Positions 15,380-27,400 of a DNA stretch of 64,000 nt are shown piece by piece. The notes beneath the pieces were generated by a model. The model searched no databases. It saw nothing but the letters and a program-made list of their open reading frames with translations, and was not told the DNA's origin. Source of the DNA: Archilochus colubris (Eukaryota > Chordata > Aves > Apodiformes > Trochilidae); assembly GCA_023079485.1 (NCBI GenBank), contig CM041090.1:37970874-38034873 (forward strand), written 5' to 3'. Position 1 is the first letter of the stretch; the number at the start of each line of letters is the position of its first letter. The position numbers were made by a program, and so were the translations under genes.

Positions 15380-17099
15380 AAAGCATGCACATGATCTGGC
15401 GAGGGAGTTACTGGGCTGCAGCCTAATGACCACGAACAGAGCGAGACAGGGTCCATAATGAAAGCCAAGACTGTAGGCTAAAGAAATGAATCCTCATTAA
15501 GAGCAGCGAGAGCAGCTCGCAGGGGCGAGGGGCTGTCCCCCAGGTCCTCAGCCTTTGTTCCCCAGACACCGGCCCGGATGGGTAGATGCTGGCAGCCCTG
15601 CTGAGAGGGGAGAGGAAGACAAAGAAAAGGCAACATCGAAACGGACTCAGGAACCCTGTCCATTTAAAGGACACCCCAACTATTTAAAGGGTGACCCGAG
15701 TGGGGAAATCAGCCCCTATCCAGCAGATCTGAGCCTTCTCCAGCTGTGAACGCTGGAATCTGTGTTTGGGAAGCGGCACAGGGAGCCCAAGGAGAACCTG
15801 CTTGTGCTTGGCCGAGGAAGGGCCTGGGGGATCCTTGCTCTGTGTCACTATAGCCGAGACAGATCAATTCCATCCCTCTCCGACCCCAGGGGATTTTTCT
15901 CCGTGGCCGAGACCCCGGAGGTTTTCACCCTGTCCCGCCGCTCCGGAGGAGCTTTACTGCTGCTCCGGGCCCCCAGGATGGACCCCCAACCCCTTGGGGC
16001 CGCGTCCGGGAGAGATTCCCCAGGAAAGCACAGGGTCCAGGGGTGCCCAGGCTCCTGGATCACCTCCCGTGTCTCATCAGAACTGCCTGACAGCCTGGGA
16101 GTGCACATGGGCGCCTCCGCTTCATTTCTGCCTTTCCCCCTGTTTTTAATTCTCCCCTGCCCCCCCTAAATAGGGACACTACTTGTGATATTAATAGCCG
16201 GCAATGATAGTTACTTTAATCTGGGTCACAGCTCTGACCCCTGAAACAGGTAGCGTGAGGAGTTATCCCCACAGAGATGAACCCACTGGAGAACAAAGAA
16301 GAAGGCTGTACATAAAAAAAAAAGTACTTATCAAAAATAAATGTCAGCAATGCATATCGGCCCGACGGCCTGCATGGACACGGTGTGTTCTCTGGCATCC
16401 CTCGCCTGGGGACTTAAAGGCAAAAATATGCTGAGCAATATGTCCATATACATTCATATCAACAGCTACCACTACCCTGGGTCCCAGAACTGCGCTCTGG
16501 AGATTACCTATATAGAAGGAGATTCCAAACTCAGCGGAGGTGCAAATACATTATCTTTTAAGCTTTGATTAGTATTAATGTTGCATTAAAAATAATAAAA
16601 AAAAATCCCACAAGAATGAGAAGCCTCACTCTAAAGGTTTCGGTAGGACTGCCGGAGGTGTGGGAGTTCAGTGAGTGATGGTAACTGAGTCTGCAGCTTC
16701 GCTTGAGACAGCCGGAGCATCCGCAGTCGTTGAGGAGGGTACCTGGGAAATCAGCAGGGAGGTTTTGGCCTTAGAGTTGTACTGGCAGGACCTACCCTCG
16801 TGCTCTGGGTCTGGCAGGGCTGGAGAGGGCAGTGGGGAGCGGTTTTGACCCCGCACCCCAGGTGGGACGCATCCTCAGCCGAAGAGTGCCCGCTGTCCCC
16901 TATAGAAAAGGTTACAAAAACCGTCAGCCCCTCCGGGGACCGGACTCGGGTTTTTTGGGAGCATTTCCCACCGAACCACCCGGGGGCTTTGGTGGAGGGA
17001 GGAAGCTCAGGCTCAGGATGATGTGGAAGGGGATGCTTGCTAGGGAAAAGGTCCGAGTTTCGATGTGTTTCTTGTGCTTGCCTTTTTTATTTATTTATT

Positions 17100-17420
17100 A
17101 AGAGTGCGAGAGTGCAATACTTGCTGAAATAGGAGCTATCGATTGGTCCATTTATTCCTAAAAACAGTTATGTTTAAAGATGCAATCTGATTAACATTAG
17201 GGGGAGTAGATTGAATCCCCGCTTAAATTACTGATAACCATCGAAAGAACAGAGGAGTCCCCAAAACGCTGTCGGGCTGACAGAGATATTAATCCACTTC
17301 CTGCTCTCAAACCACGTATTTATTATAATATCTTTGTTCTTTCGCGTATTATTTAGGTTACCTGTAACACAAAAGATCAGACTGCGGCTGGTATAATTGC
17401 TGTCAGAATACAGAAGCACT
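17100..17420. promoter_or_regulatory. Candidate regulatory block in the SIX6-SIX6OS1 spacer
   Basis: AT-rich, non-repetitive sequence about 4.4-4.7 kb above the SIX6 start codon. Motifs include ATCGATTGG (near 17138), CTGATTAACATTAG (near 17187), CTTAAATTACTGATAACC (near 17222) and TATCTTTGTTC (SOX-like, near 17330). The density of homeodomain-type cores is higher than in the flanks. An enhancer role is inferred. Confidence 0.3.
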
Positions 17421-17584
17421 GAAAAGTAATTTTAAAATGTTTTTTGTTTTTTTTTTAAACTGGTAGGGAAAGATCCCTCTTGCACAGGGCCCTTGTAAAG
17501 GCTGGGTCTACAGGCAAAAAGGATCTACTGTCCAAGACTTCTTTTTAATTTTCTTTAATTTTCTTTAGGATGTAGCTATGAGTC

Positions 17585-17606
17585 TTTTTTTTTTTTTTTT
17601 TTTTTT
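17585..17606. repeat. Poly(T) homopolymer run (22 T)
   Basis: An uninterrupted run of 22 T in the spacer between SIX6 and SIX6OS1. No retroposon body is recognisable beside it. Confidence 0.85.
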
Positions 17607-20499
17607 AATTTTAAGTCTCTGATCCATCGGGATTTATTTGGCTGACTGCTTTACCTGCGGGAAAATACACACAACACCAGATCAACTCTTTAACCGAATT
17701 ATGTTCACATAAAATCTTCACTCTCATTAAAATCCCGTTTTCATCAGGGTTTTCACTGAAAATTCCAGCAAAAGCGATCAAACAAAACCCCAAAGCATCC
17801 AAATAAATACACAAGTTTTTGACCATTTTGGTGGTTTTTTTTCCCCTCAGTAACTCTTCTTATAACTATTCTTTTCCCCCCTGTGAAAAGTTTTCCTTTG
17901 GGAACAGATGGGGACAAAGTCTGCCACGAAAACACTTATTGAACAGCAAGCATTAATGGGAACAATCAACCTGTTTGGGGGAAGGTGAAGAACCAGGATT
18001 AGATAGCCTGAGATAGTGTCCAAAATCCTGTGGGGCTGGATGTATGGCTCTGAGGTCGGGAGAAACACTTTGTCACAGCTGGACTGGGCACTGGCACTGA
18101 GCTGGGCTCCAGCTCACTGCAGATGAATTAGGGTCCCCGGCTTCTGGTGTGGGAGCCCCCTCGCAGCTTTGGGTGCCCTGGGGGAGTCAGCGGCACCAGT
18201 CCCAGGCTAGTCCATGCTCTCGGGCTTGGAAACAGGATTAAGGCCACCGCTGGAGGTGGGCATCTGCCCAAGGTCCTGCCTCAAGGAGCAAGTTTATCCC
18301 TGAGCAGCCGGATGAGGGTGGGAATCGTCCATCCCCTACCCCGAGGAATTTCCGTGCCTTTTTATTATTAGTTTGGTTGGAGGGTTGTTTTTTTTTCTCC
18401 AAAAGACAAGAGGTAGGAGGTCCCTGAAGCTTGCCGAGTTGCCAGGGCCAGTACTTCAGCCTCTCTGCACTACCTGCTCATTGCACTTCTGAGCTGGTTA
18501 TTCAGTTTAAGAAGAAAGGCACTTGTTTGGGACACATTTACCTTGTCCTGACACTCTCCAGTTGTCATCTCTGCCTCTCCCTGTGTCTCCAAAACACTGC
18601 AGGGAACCCCGATTCCCTCCGGTCGGTACACCCCTGTTTAGGCACCTCTGCAGCAGAACAGCCAGGGCAGACTCAAGGAGCACAAGGCAACGTTTCCCTG
18701 CTTTTTCGGGGAGGGGGTTTAGCTGAAGTGACCTGACAGATCTTCCCAAACTGGTTCATAGGTGCTGCTAAGGGCACAGGGCTCCCTGTCCTCTCCGCGG
18801 AGGAGATCCTGGGTTTCTCTTTCCGCTCCATCAGCCGCCAAAACCCGGGACGAGGGGTATGGAAAAAGAGGAGCCCACCGAGAGGCAGGGTCGGAGCTCC
18901 TCACTAATGGAGCCACGGGCCCTGGGGGGGCTGCCAGCGGGGGGGAGCGGACTGGGGAGCCTTTTCTGAGCCCTGAACTGACTGTGTCTTTCGAGAGGAA
19001 TGCAACCCATTCATCACCGATAATACTATAAAAGAATCCTTCCTGCTTGCCGGCCAATAATGAAAGTGGTTTTTTATGGCTTTGGGGATTGTTGGTTTTA
19101 TTTGTTTGTTTGTTTTATTTTTAGGGGGATGCTACTGGGAATCAAGGAAAAACAAACAAGGCGGACCCAGTGGGACACAAAGCCGTCCTTTCTACAGCTT
19201 CAGAAACGTCTTTTGATGGGTGCAGAGCGATAACCTCCAGTCGAGGGTCCTTGTAATAAATAGGTGCGCTAAAAGGAGTTGTGGGGTCCTGAAAAGCACC
19301 ACTGGGGACCAGATCTTTACAGTTCTTCGGAGGAATTAATCAGGAAGTCCCCGCTGGCTTTATCCAAAGCCTGTTGCAAAGACTGACAGCCTTCCGGGTG
19401 AGCTCGGGTCCTTGGATCTGTAGGAATACCAGAATCCCTTTACTTCGCTATTTAAATTACCTGGACACAGCGAGGTGTTAATGAGCATCATTGAAGTTAG
19501 CTGCTACTCCGCTATTGAATTCCTACTTCTATAAGTTTGGGGATCTTTAAGAGACTTGCCTAGGTCAGGTCAAAGCTTAGAAGAGTTTCTCCCTGGGTTT
19601 TATTGAACGATTTGGCAAGAAGGGTTGCAGAGCAGTAATTGCGGAGGCCCCAGGAGCATCTAGGAATTAAGCGTCCCTTGGGAGACGGTCAAGGAGGTGA
19701 CTCCCGTCCTCCAGGACAGGCAGGGATAAAAGGTGTTTGATGGGAGCATCACGGAAGTGCTCCTGGAAAGGATGGAGCCCTGCAGCCAGCGGCGTGCACA
19801 GGGCAGAGGCTGCAGACAATGTGGCTTCTAAAAGAACACGCCGTTTTCCACTTGTCTCTCGCTCTTTTCCTTCCCCTCCTTCATCTCTGACCTGAAGCCA
19901 GGTAGGTCAGTTGCTTCTCTTTGAAGCTGCTTTTCTTGTTGGTTGAATTGACTCTTGAAAGCAGCATCACAGCTGACCGACATTCGTGCTACAGGTGGCA
20001 GAAATAGTTTTCTCTTCGTCTCTTAAGCCCTTTTTCTATTTTCCCTGTCTTATTGTTCTTTCATCAGACATGCTAATGTCTTTTTCTCAAGCCCTCCACG
20101 CTATACCTTCCCTCATTGCATTTATTTTCCTTTGCTTATTGATAGTGTGAAATGCATCCTCTGCTTCAGTAATTTCAACAGGGAGTTTAAAAACAACCCC
20201 GTTGCTACCCTAGTTTAGAAGTATCATACTGTAGTTTCTTCCATGCCCGGGCTTTGCTTTTTAAAATATTTTTTCTTTCCTTGTAATGCTGCACATCAAT
20301 AAATAAATAAACAAACGAACACACACGAACCTGTCTTGAGCGCATCAGAGCTCCCTGGGGCTGGTGACATTCCCCAGCATCTTCAATGTGAAAGCACAGT
20401 TCCAGAATGTGAAGTGTGAACCTTTAATTCGTTTTAAAACTGTCAGAGGTCTGGGCCGCACCTTTAGACATGAGGCATAGAGGAGAGAAGGCTTTACAC
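17607..20499. other. Spacer between SIX6 and SIX6OS1, no gene
   Basis: No splice-supported coding sequence is seen. A short segment near 19440-19545 has TATTTAAATTACC and GTGTTAATGAGC motifs and might be another small regulatory element. The remaining open frames carry no recognisable domain. Confidence 0.5.
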
Positions 20500-21600
20500 C
20501 ATCCCCACACCTGCTCCTCACCCCCCGCACCGCTTCCCCTCAGCTGGATCAGCAACACGCGTGGGACTCGGAGGGCTGAACAGAGCAATTTACGAGCCGC
20601 AGCCTCTTCTTTTTGTGTGACAACCCGAGGCATGTCTGTGTGTGTTTAACCCCCCGGCACGTTTCCAGAAGAAGCCCCACTCCACCGGCGCTGCCCCCTC
20701 TTCCCGGCCGCCCGCCTCCCGCTCTCCCCGGCAGATGGAGCATCCTCATCGCTTTTCACCCACGGCCGACGCCGCTGGCTCGGCCCTCCGCCCCGAAGCC
20801 CTCAGAAACGTTTATCTTTCCCTCGTAACTCTCACTGTTACGGCAAACGGGTGGGTTTTGAGGGGGCACGCACCCCACTGATATAACCCCGAGGGAGCGG
20901 AGGGCTGCGGTAAAATGGACTCAGCCCCTTCGGGCGGTAAATGAAGGTGCTCCGGGCTTCCCGTCCTGACAGCCGGCAGCTGCCACCTTTGCTTTCACCT
21001 ATCCCACTTATCCCCGGCAAGGAGGACGGTGACGGGGTGTTTTCTTTTGTTTTTAAGACATCTGTGTTTTAGACACCTGACGGGGCTGAGCTGCCTTTCC
21101 CCTTCACCCGCCCCGGGGCGCGGGGGGCTGCGCGGCCATTTTCCCGCCTCACTGGGGCAGGCGGCCGGGAGGGAGAGAGACGAGGCGGTGCTCAGCCCTC
21201 ACCGGGGGTGAAGCAGGCCCTTCCTCGGGGTGCGGGGCTCCTCCTGGGGTAGGTTGGTTGCGGTTCTGGGCCGCCTCTGTTCCCCCTCCCGGACGGCGGG
21301 GACGAAGCTGAGGGAGAGGGCCGATATCTATGCTCTGGGCCGCTCCTCTTGATGGCCCTGGGTGAGGCTCTGGCGGCAGTCATGGCTCTTACAGCCCCTT
21401 CTCCTTCAGGTAGCGCCTCAGACGGTGCTGGGCCACCAAATCCTGGTCACTTTCCCAGTGTTGATGCCCCCCCCCAAAATACAGCGGGGCCACCTGGCTG
21501 CTCTGTCACCTCTGTCCTCTGGGAGGGACTCGCTCTCTTGTGCCGCCATTTTGTGGCACTCACCTGAGGTCCCGGTGCTATACCAGAGGATGTGGTTGGT
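20500..21600 (+). promoter_or_regulatory. SIX6OS1: CpG-rich block, candidate SIX6OS1 promoter and noncoding first exon
   Basis: GC- and CpG-rich sequence 2.8-3.9 kb above the SIX6OS1 start codon. It is the only such block between SIX6 and the first SIX6OS1 coding exon. It contains a full E2F consensus, TTTCCCGCC (21140-21148), overlapping a GGCCATTTT (21134-21142), and a strong reverse YY1 match, GCCGCCATTTTG (21542-21553). Such motifs are common in TATA-less promoters, and E2F6 controls many germline genes. The first coding exon opens with a splice acceptor, so an upstream noncoding exon must exist, and this is the best place for it. Possible donors include G|GTGAGG near 21361 and CAG|GTAGCG near 21410. 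None is proven. Confidence 0.45.
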
Positions 21601-22049
21601 TTTTTTTTTCCTCTTACCATTGTGACAAAAATCGGTTTAATTTTTAAATTCCAGGAATTTAGGGAATAATCTGCAGCGATATCGTTTTTTGTTTAGTGTG
21701 TGCCTGACTGAATAAGATGTGGCAATCCCGTAGATGTTTGACTTCTGGAGGACAGACATGTCCGTAGGTAGTAATGAAGGTGCTGTGCGTAATGCCCGCT
21801 GGCACTGCAGTTATTAAAATATAAATGTTAGAAACAGGGACTTGATAAACAAACAGCCCTTCAGTTACGTTAACTCAGATGTAATAACTCGTCAGGAGAG
21901 GGTTTGATGGTGATAGAAACTGTTGAAATGGGTTTTGGAAAAAGGTGGCCCCTCCTCACCTTAAATGCAAGGTTAAATTCTCCTCACAGGGTTCCTAAAA
22001 CTGTTGAAGAGGAGGAACAGAGGGGACATAAACAGCACAATGAGAGGCA

Positions 22050-22640
22050 CATTATTTTTAAGCAGAGATAAATTGTTAATTTAGAATTGTGGACTATTGA
22101 ATTTTAAGAAGAATATAATAATCAGCCTCTTAAGAGATCCTTAAACAATAATGAGTAGCACAGGAGAAATGCAGGTTGCTCTCCAAAGAACCCTCCTGGA
22201 ATTAAAATTATTTATACAAAGCAAACATAAATTAATACTGTTGCCCAGCTGACAATGTGTAGAATCGAGCATTTGATTTTAAAGGAGAAATTTTCCTGAT
22301 AAAGTATGGGTATTTTTCACCTTTTAATCAAGAACCTAGAAAGGGCTGTTGTTGAATTAATATGAAGCTACTCCTCTAACTGCTATGACAAGTGGCATTA
22401 ATATTAGTGTTATGATAATATCTGGAGCCACCATCAGGCAGCTTTTTCATGTTTCCTGCACTTAATAAAATCCTGTAATACATAAAACTTTATTGCCACA
22501 ATTGAATTCCATGTAACTGCATTTATTAATGTGATACAAAAATGCAAGATGCATAATAATATTTTTCTTCTGATAGCATTCTCGGTGGCACCATTAGAAA
22601 TAATATATACAATTAGAAGCTGTCTTACTTGCTACTGTGT
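22050..22640. promoter_or_regulatory. AT-rich candidate enhancer with many homeodomain cores
   Basis: About 590 bases of non-repetitive AT-rich sequence with an unusual density of TAAT/ATTA-type sites, for example GTTAATTTAG (near 22076), AAATTAATACTG (near 22229), GAATTAATATG (near 22354), GCATTAATATTAG (near 22395) and ATTTATTAATG (near 22522). It lies between the CpG-rich block and the first SIX6OS1 coding exon and has no gene-like frame. This texture is typical of deeply conserved developmental enhancers around homeobox genes, but no alignment was possible here. Confidence 0.4.
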
Positions 22641-24351
22641 AGTACACATTTCTCTTTAACAAAAATAACAGACCCATATGAGAATATCTTCTCAATTTGT
22701 CATCTGTAGTTGGATGCTGCTTTTCTCCAGTAGAACCAAGAATCAGTTTTTACTATATTTGTTGACTAGTGTCTTGTGTGTCCTCTTAATTCATGTCTTT
22801 TGCAGTTGCTTGATTTTGACAACTCTTTATATAAATTGTACTGTAAACTTAAAAAAAACCCAAACACAAACACTTCAATTCTGTTTCCCTCCTACAAAAG
22901 CACTCAGAAGAGAAATCTAATTGTCTTAGTGACTAGATGATAGAATAGTATGTATATTAATATGATGTATGTGTGCAGTCTGCTTTGTTTGTGAACTTTC
23001 TGTTGTGGATTCTGTGATTTATAAAAAAAAATAACAGAAATTTATTGCTTTTTAAAGTAACGTGTGCTTTTTATTATGTATTCATCTGTGTATCTTTTGT
23101 ATATTCCTCAATGTCTTACAGGTTTTATAGTCAAGGAAACAACTAACAAATGCTGTTAAACTGTTTCTGAAGACAAACTAATTTTTGCATCCAAAGAATT
23201 ACTTAATATTTTCTTTCAAATTGTGTCAAAGCAAAAATACTCTGCATTGACTAGAGGTAGTATTTTTTAGTATTTTTCTTAGTATTTTCAGAAAACGTTT
23301 TGTTTGCTATCTTGTTTCCAGGCACCGGGAACAAGGGTTCCAAGCTTTTAAATACATTTGGTAAAACTATTATCTCTTTCTCAGCGTTTTTATCACAGCC
23401 TATACTAATCCAGTCACTTGGATTAGATGTTCTGATCCTCACTTAACTATTAGGCAAATTCATTTCTGTCAAACATCCAGCATTTTAAATGCTCCTCCCC
23501 ACCCCCTCCTGTTTCCACAGTCTCAGTGCTCCAGTATGTAGCTTAATGCCACTTTAGTTCCATTCTGCAGTTGTTTTCCATTCCACTTTATCCTGGATTA
23601 GGATCTCATCCTCATCTCCAATTTGTTGTAGCTCTACTTCTTACACAGTACTAAGAGTATGAGCAAGCCCTTGTGGGACAAGTATCAGATAACTTTGCTT
23701 AATGTTAATTATATGGGAGCTAACTAGATGTACTCTGTTCTGATAAAATGCTGAGGGCATCCTTTTTAGAAGACTACATGACTCCCAAGTTGTTTAAAAC
23801 CCTGTAACTGAATTTCTGCACAAAGCAGCACTATACAAACAGAACAATAACTCTGGAGTAACCAGGTGTCCATTGCATATGAATTCTGTCTTTAATGCAT
23901 ATACCTTCTGATTTAAATGTCCTTTACCAATAGTATGGGAGGAGTGTACAGGGTAAGTAGCTTTTGCATTACCAGGGTTGAAGTCGATAGGCTTAGTAAA
24001 CCAGCTGGAACAGAGGCTGCACATTTTGTACACAAGCCTCTTTTCTTGCATTCTTTGTGCCCTCTAAGAACATTAAGCCTCTCAAAGACATAACTGCTCC
24101 AACAACAAACCTTACCTATATCATATACCTCCTTTTTTTCCCCTAAATGTGGTTTAGACTTTCTAAGAGTCCATTACCACTATCAATGAGAAATTTGTTT
24201 CCATTAAAGTGTTTTTGATAATTCAGGTGCAATCTTCCCTTTTATCTTAAAATATATGGTATTGTCTTGAGGTTTTGATTTATTTATTGCATCAATAAAA
24301 CTTTTAACTGTGTAAATCTTTAAATTGCATTTTTCCATGACAGTTCACACA

Positions 24352-24400
24352 ATGAGTGACAGGCTTTTGAGCAACTTAGACAAACTTCTGCTGGAGTTTG
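24352..24400 (+). CDS. SIX6OS1: SIX6OS1 coding exon 1
   Basis: Codes for residues 1-16 plus one base. The exon begins at an acceptor (ATGACAG, exon from 24344), leaving 8 bases of 5' UTR before the ATG, so a noncoding exon lies upstream. The donor is G|GTAGGT. The segment [10 protein letters not shown] matches the human N-terminus, which forms part of the region that contacts SYCE1. Confidence 0.9.
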
Positions 24401-27400
24401 GTAGGTCATTAGATAATATATTTTTATATTGATAATTAATAATGTGGTACATATAGTGATGTTTTGTGCTTTCCATGGTTACATTCATATTAAATGAATT
24501 TATAGTATTAAGGTTTTTGTTTGCCTATGTTAGTTGTGAGGTTGTGAACGGGGTGCTAACAGCTATTTAAAATGCTATTTATTTTGCTAAAATCTTTGTT
24601 AATCAGTGTTTGTGCAGTTAGTTCTGCACCACATACACTTGTTTCACAGCTCAACTCATATATATGTGTGTGTATATATGCAAAATTGTTTATTTTCTTC
24701 TTAGTTTTCCAGCTAGAACAAACTTCTTATGCTAAGGAACAAGTGAAGCAACAGATAAACTGTGAGTAGTGATAGACTATAATGATATTAAAAATTAAAC
24801 ACACTGCTTTTATTTCATTAGTTGTGGTACATGTTCTGTGTGCTTCAGGGGCGGAAGCAAACCTAATAATGAAGGCTGTCCTGTGTCCTGCTCTCACCCT
24901 ACCTCACTTTTTGCTATCAATACTTGCTCATTCTCCCCAGCAGACTCTGCTTTTGCTTCTGACTTTTAGCTAATGCTGTTCAGCTGTCTCATGGACAGCC
25001 AGTTTCATGCTGCGCCATTTCCTGCTCTTGCTCTGCAGCTCCTCACAGTCACTGTCAGTTCTTTGATTCAGCTGTGCTTGCTCAATGCATCTGCCACTTG
25101 CCTCCCTTTCTTTCCTCATGTTTTTTGTTCTTTCTAGATTTGGACCTCTGCCTCACTGCTTCTCTCTTTCTGATTTCCTGTAATAATGAAAGTTCTCTCA
25201 GTTGCTACTACCTACTCAAGCCTGGTACTTTTTTTTTTTTTTTTCTTCAAGCAAGCAGCTGGTAATTGTATTTGAAATTCCAAACAGTAAACCCAATGAG
25301 AAAGTCTTGTCCCACATCAAATTCCTTTCCCCCAAGACTTAAAAGGCAGCATAATATTGTGGACAGAGGTCGGGACTGACTTTTTTTTAACCATACTACT
25401 ATGTGGTATCACTCACTCATGAGAGTAGTTGTGGAAGAGAAACTATACTTTAGGCAGTCTGAGGACATCTGTGCTCATCACTGATACTTAATGAGTAGAT
25501 ATTGAAGTTTGTAACCTTCAGGAAAAAAGAACAAGAGATAATTCTGTCCTAATTGGTGTTCCTCTTGATGGCAAGATATCTAATAATCTTGACTGATAGA
25601 TCCAAGCAATTACTTATTCATTAAGGAAGATTATCAATATTAAATCGAAGCATCTTAAACATTAAAACATCTGTAACACTGAATCTGGTACACCTAGAAT
25701 TCTGTCTTAATTCTTCAGTCACATAATTGAACCTTAGCATTTATGCAAGCTTGTGTTAAATGAGTGTGCTCTTAGGATAAATGCAAAGGCTGTGTAGTAA
25801 ATTTGCATACCTATTTCAGAGACACTTCAGTATGTGTGAACTCACAAGCAACAGCCAAACTTTTAATAGTTTGGGTTAAATCTTTCAAAAACTTACCCAC
25901 AAATAAATCAACTGATTTAATTTTGTCTCTGTATTACTTGGCAGAGGAACAGTTGTAGCATTCAGCCTCGACTTTTAGTGTGAGATTCATCAGGCTTTTT
26001 GGCTTGAGTCCCTTTATAACCAGTGGAGGGAAATAGGCACTTTTAGGGTGTGATTTGTTTTATCCCAAATAGAGAGAGCTGAAAGTAGATTAGATAAAGT
26101 AAGCTTTCAAAAACATTCACTTGTTTCCCCTGAGTGTAGCTGTAGCCATGGTTGCCTAATTCTAAAGTAGGTGCCTGCTCTGTAAAGTTGGGTGAGTTGG
26201 ATCTCATCCCCAAGGTTCTTGCAAAAGCAGAGGTGAGTAGAACAAGTCTCACTTGTCACAGGAGTTCTCATCCACAGAAAATTCTAAATAATTCTAAATT
26301 AAATGTTAAGTGTATAGATTTGCTTCTATTATACATATTCTGCTATTACAGCTATATCATATCCAGGTAAAAACCAAAATGTCAAAATGTCACCTGCAGG
26401 ATACTTCCAAATACACTTTTTTTTAACAGAGAAGCATATGTAAGTTGTCCAATAGTTATGTTTCATGTTGGGCTATAGCAAGTTACTGATTTAAGATATT
26501 GAAAATATTAAGATATTGAAGATATTCAGAATAACTTAAGATACTGGAATACATTGAGGATCTTTTGCTTTTCACTGACTGATCTTCCTCTCTGAGAAGT
26601 ATTTGGTTTTTGTTCTTTAGGTTTTTTTTCTGGTATAAATGTAGCTGGCATTGAAAGTGAGTGTATAGCAAGCACTGTAAAACCAGACCCAATCTTTAGG
26701 ATTGAACATGAAGTTCTGGTGCAGTAATTCAAAGAATTACAGATGAATCTTGCAGAACTAAGATGCCTTTCCTGGTTAGGTAGATGAGAAGGACAAGATG
26801 TCTGTGAATGACTTATCTTTAGGGCCACCAACTTTGGCATACAGCACATGAGGGCAGCAGTGATAACAGGGGGTGATTTGCCACTAATAAATCTGAAATC
26901 TTGTTTGAAAAAAAAGAAATAGTGCAAAGGAAAAAAAATGCACCTAATTGTGGTCATTGCATTGCAACACAAGTATGCTGGGTAGTTCTCCCAGCTTTTA
27001 CTTGTAAAAGAGAACACTGATCATGTTCAAAAACTTAGATTCTCTATTAATGACTCATTCAGAAAATGTTATCACCTGTCTGCTATTAGAAAGGCAGAAT
27101 CCTTGGGAATCTCTGCAGATATCATAGTGCTTGAGGGTTAGTTGTTATAATGCTTTTTTTTCATTAATCAACCTCTCTTCTATATTAATTTACTAAAAAT
27201 AAATTATTTATAATAATGTGAATAACTTACATTGTTAATTTACACATTCCCACCTTGAGTAAATTCCATTTTTATTTTAATTTCTCCATTTCTAGTAATA
27301 ATTTGCATACATACCTTATATTCTTCCCTCCTTGTAGTCAGCTTTCCCATTAAAAGCATTCGTGTTTCTGGACCTCTAAAAAGAGAAGTAATGTGTGAAT

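Noticed and set aside
14971..15468. Lys- and Phe-rich open frames.
   Set aside because: They are translations of the 89-base pyrimidine/purine tract at 15291-15379.
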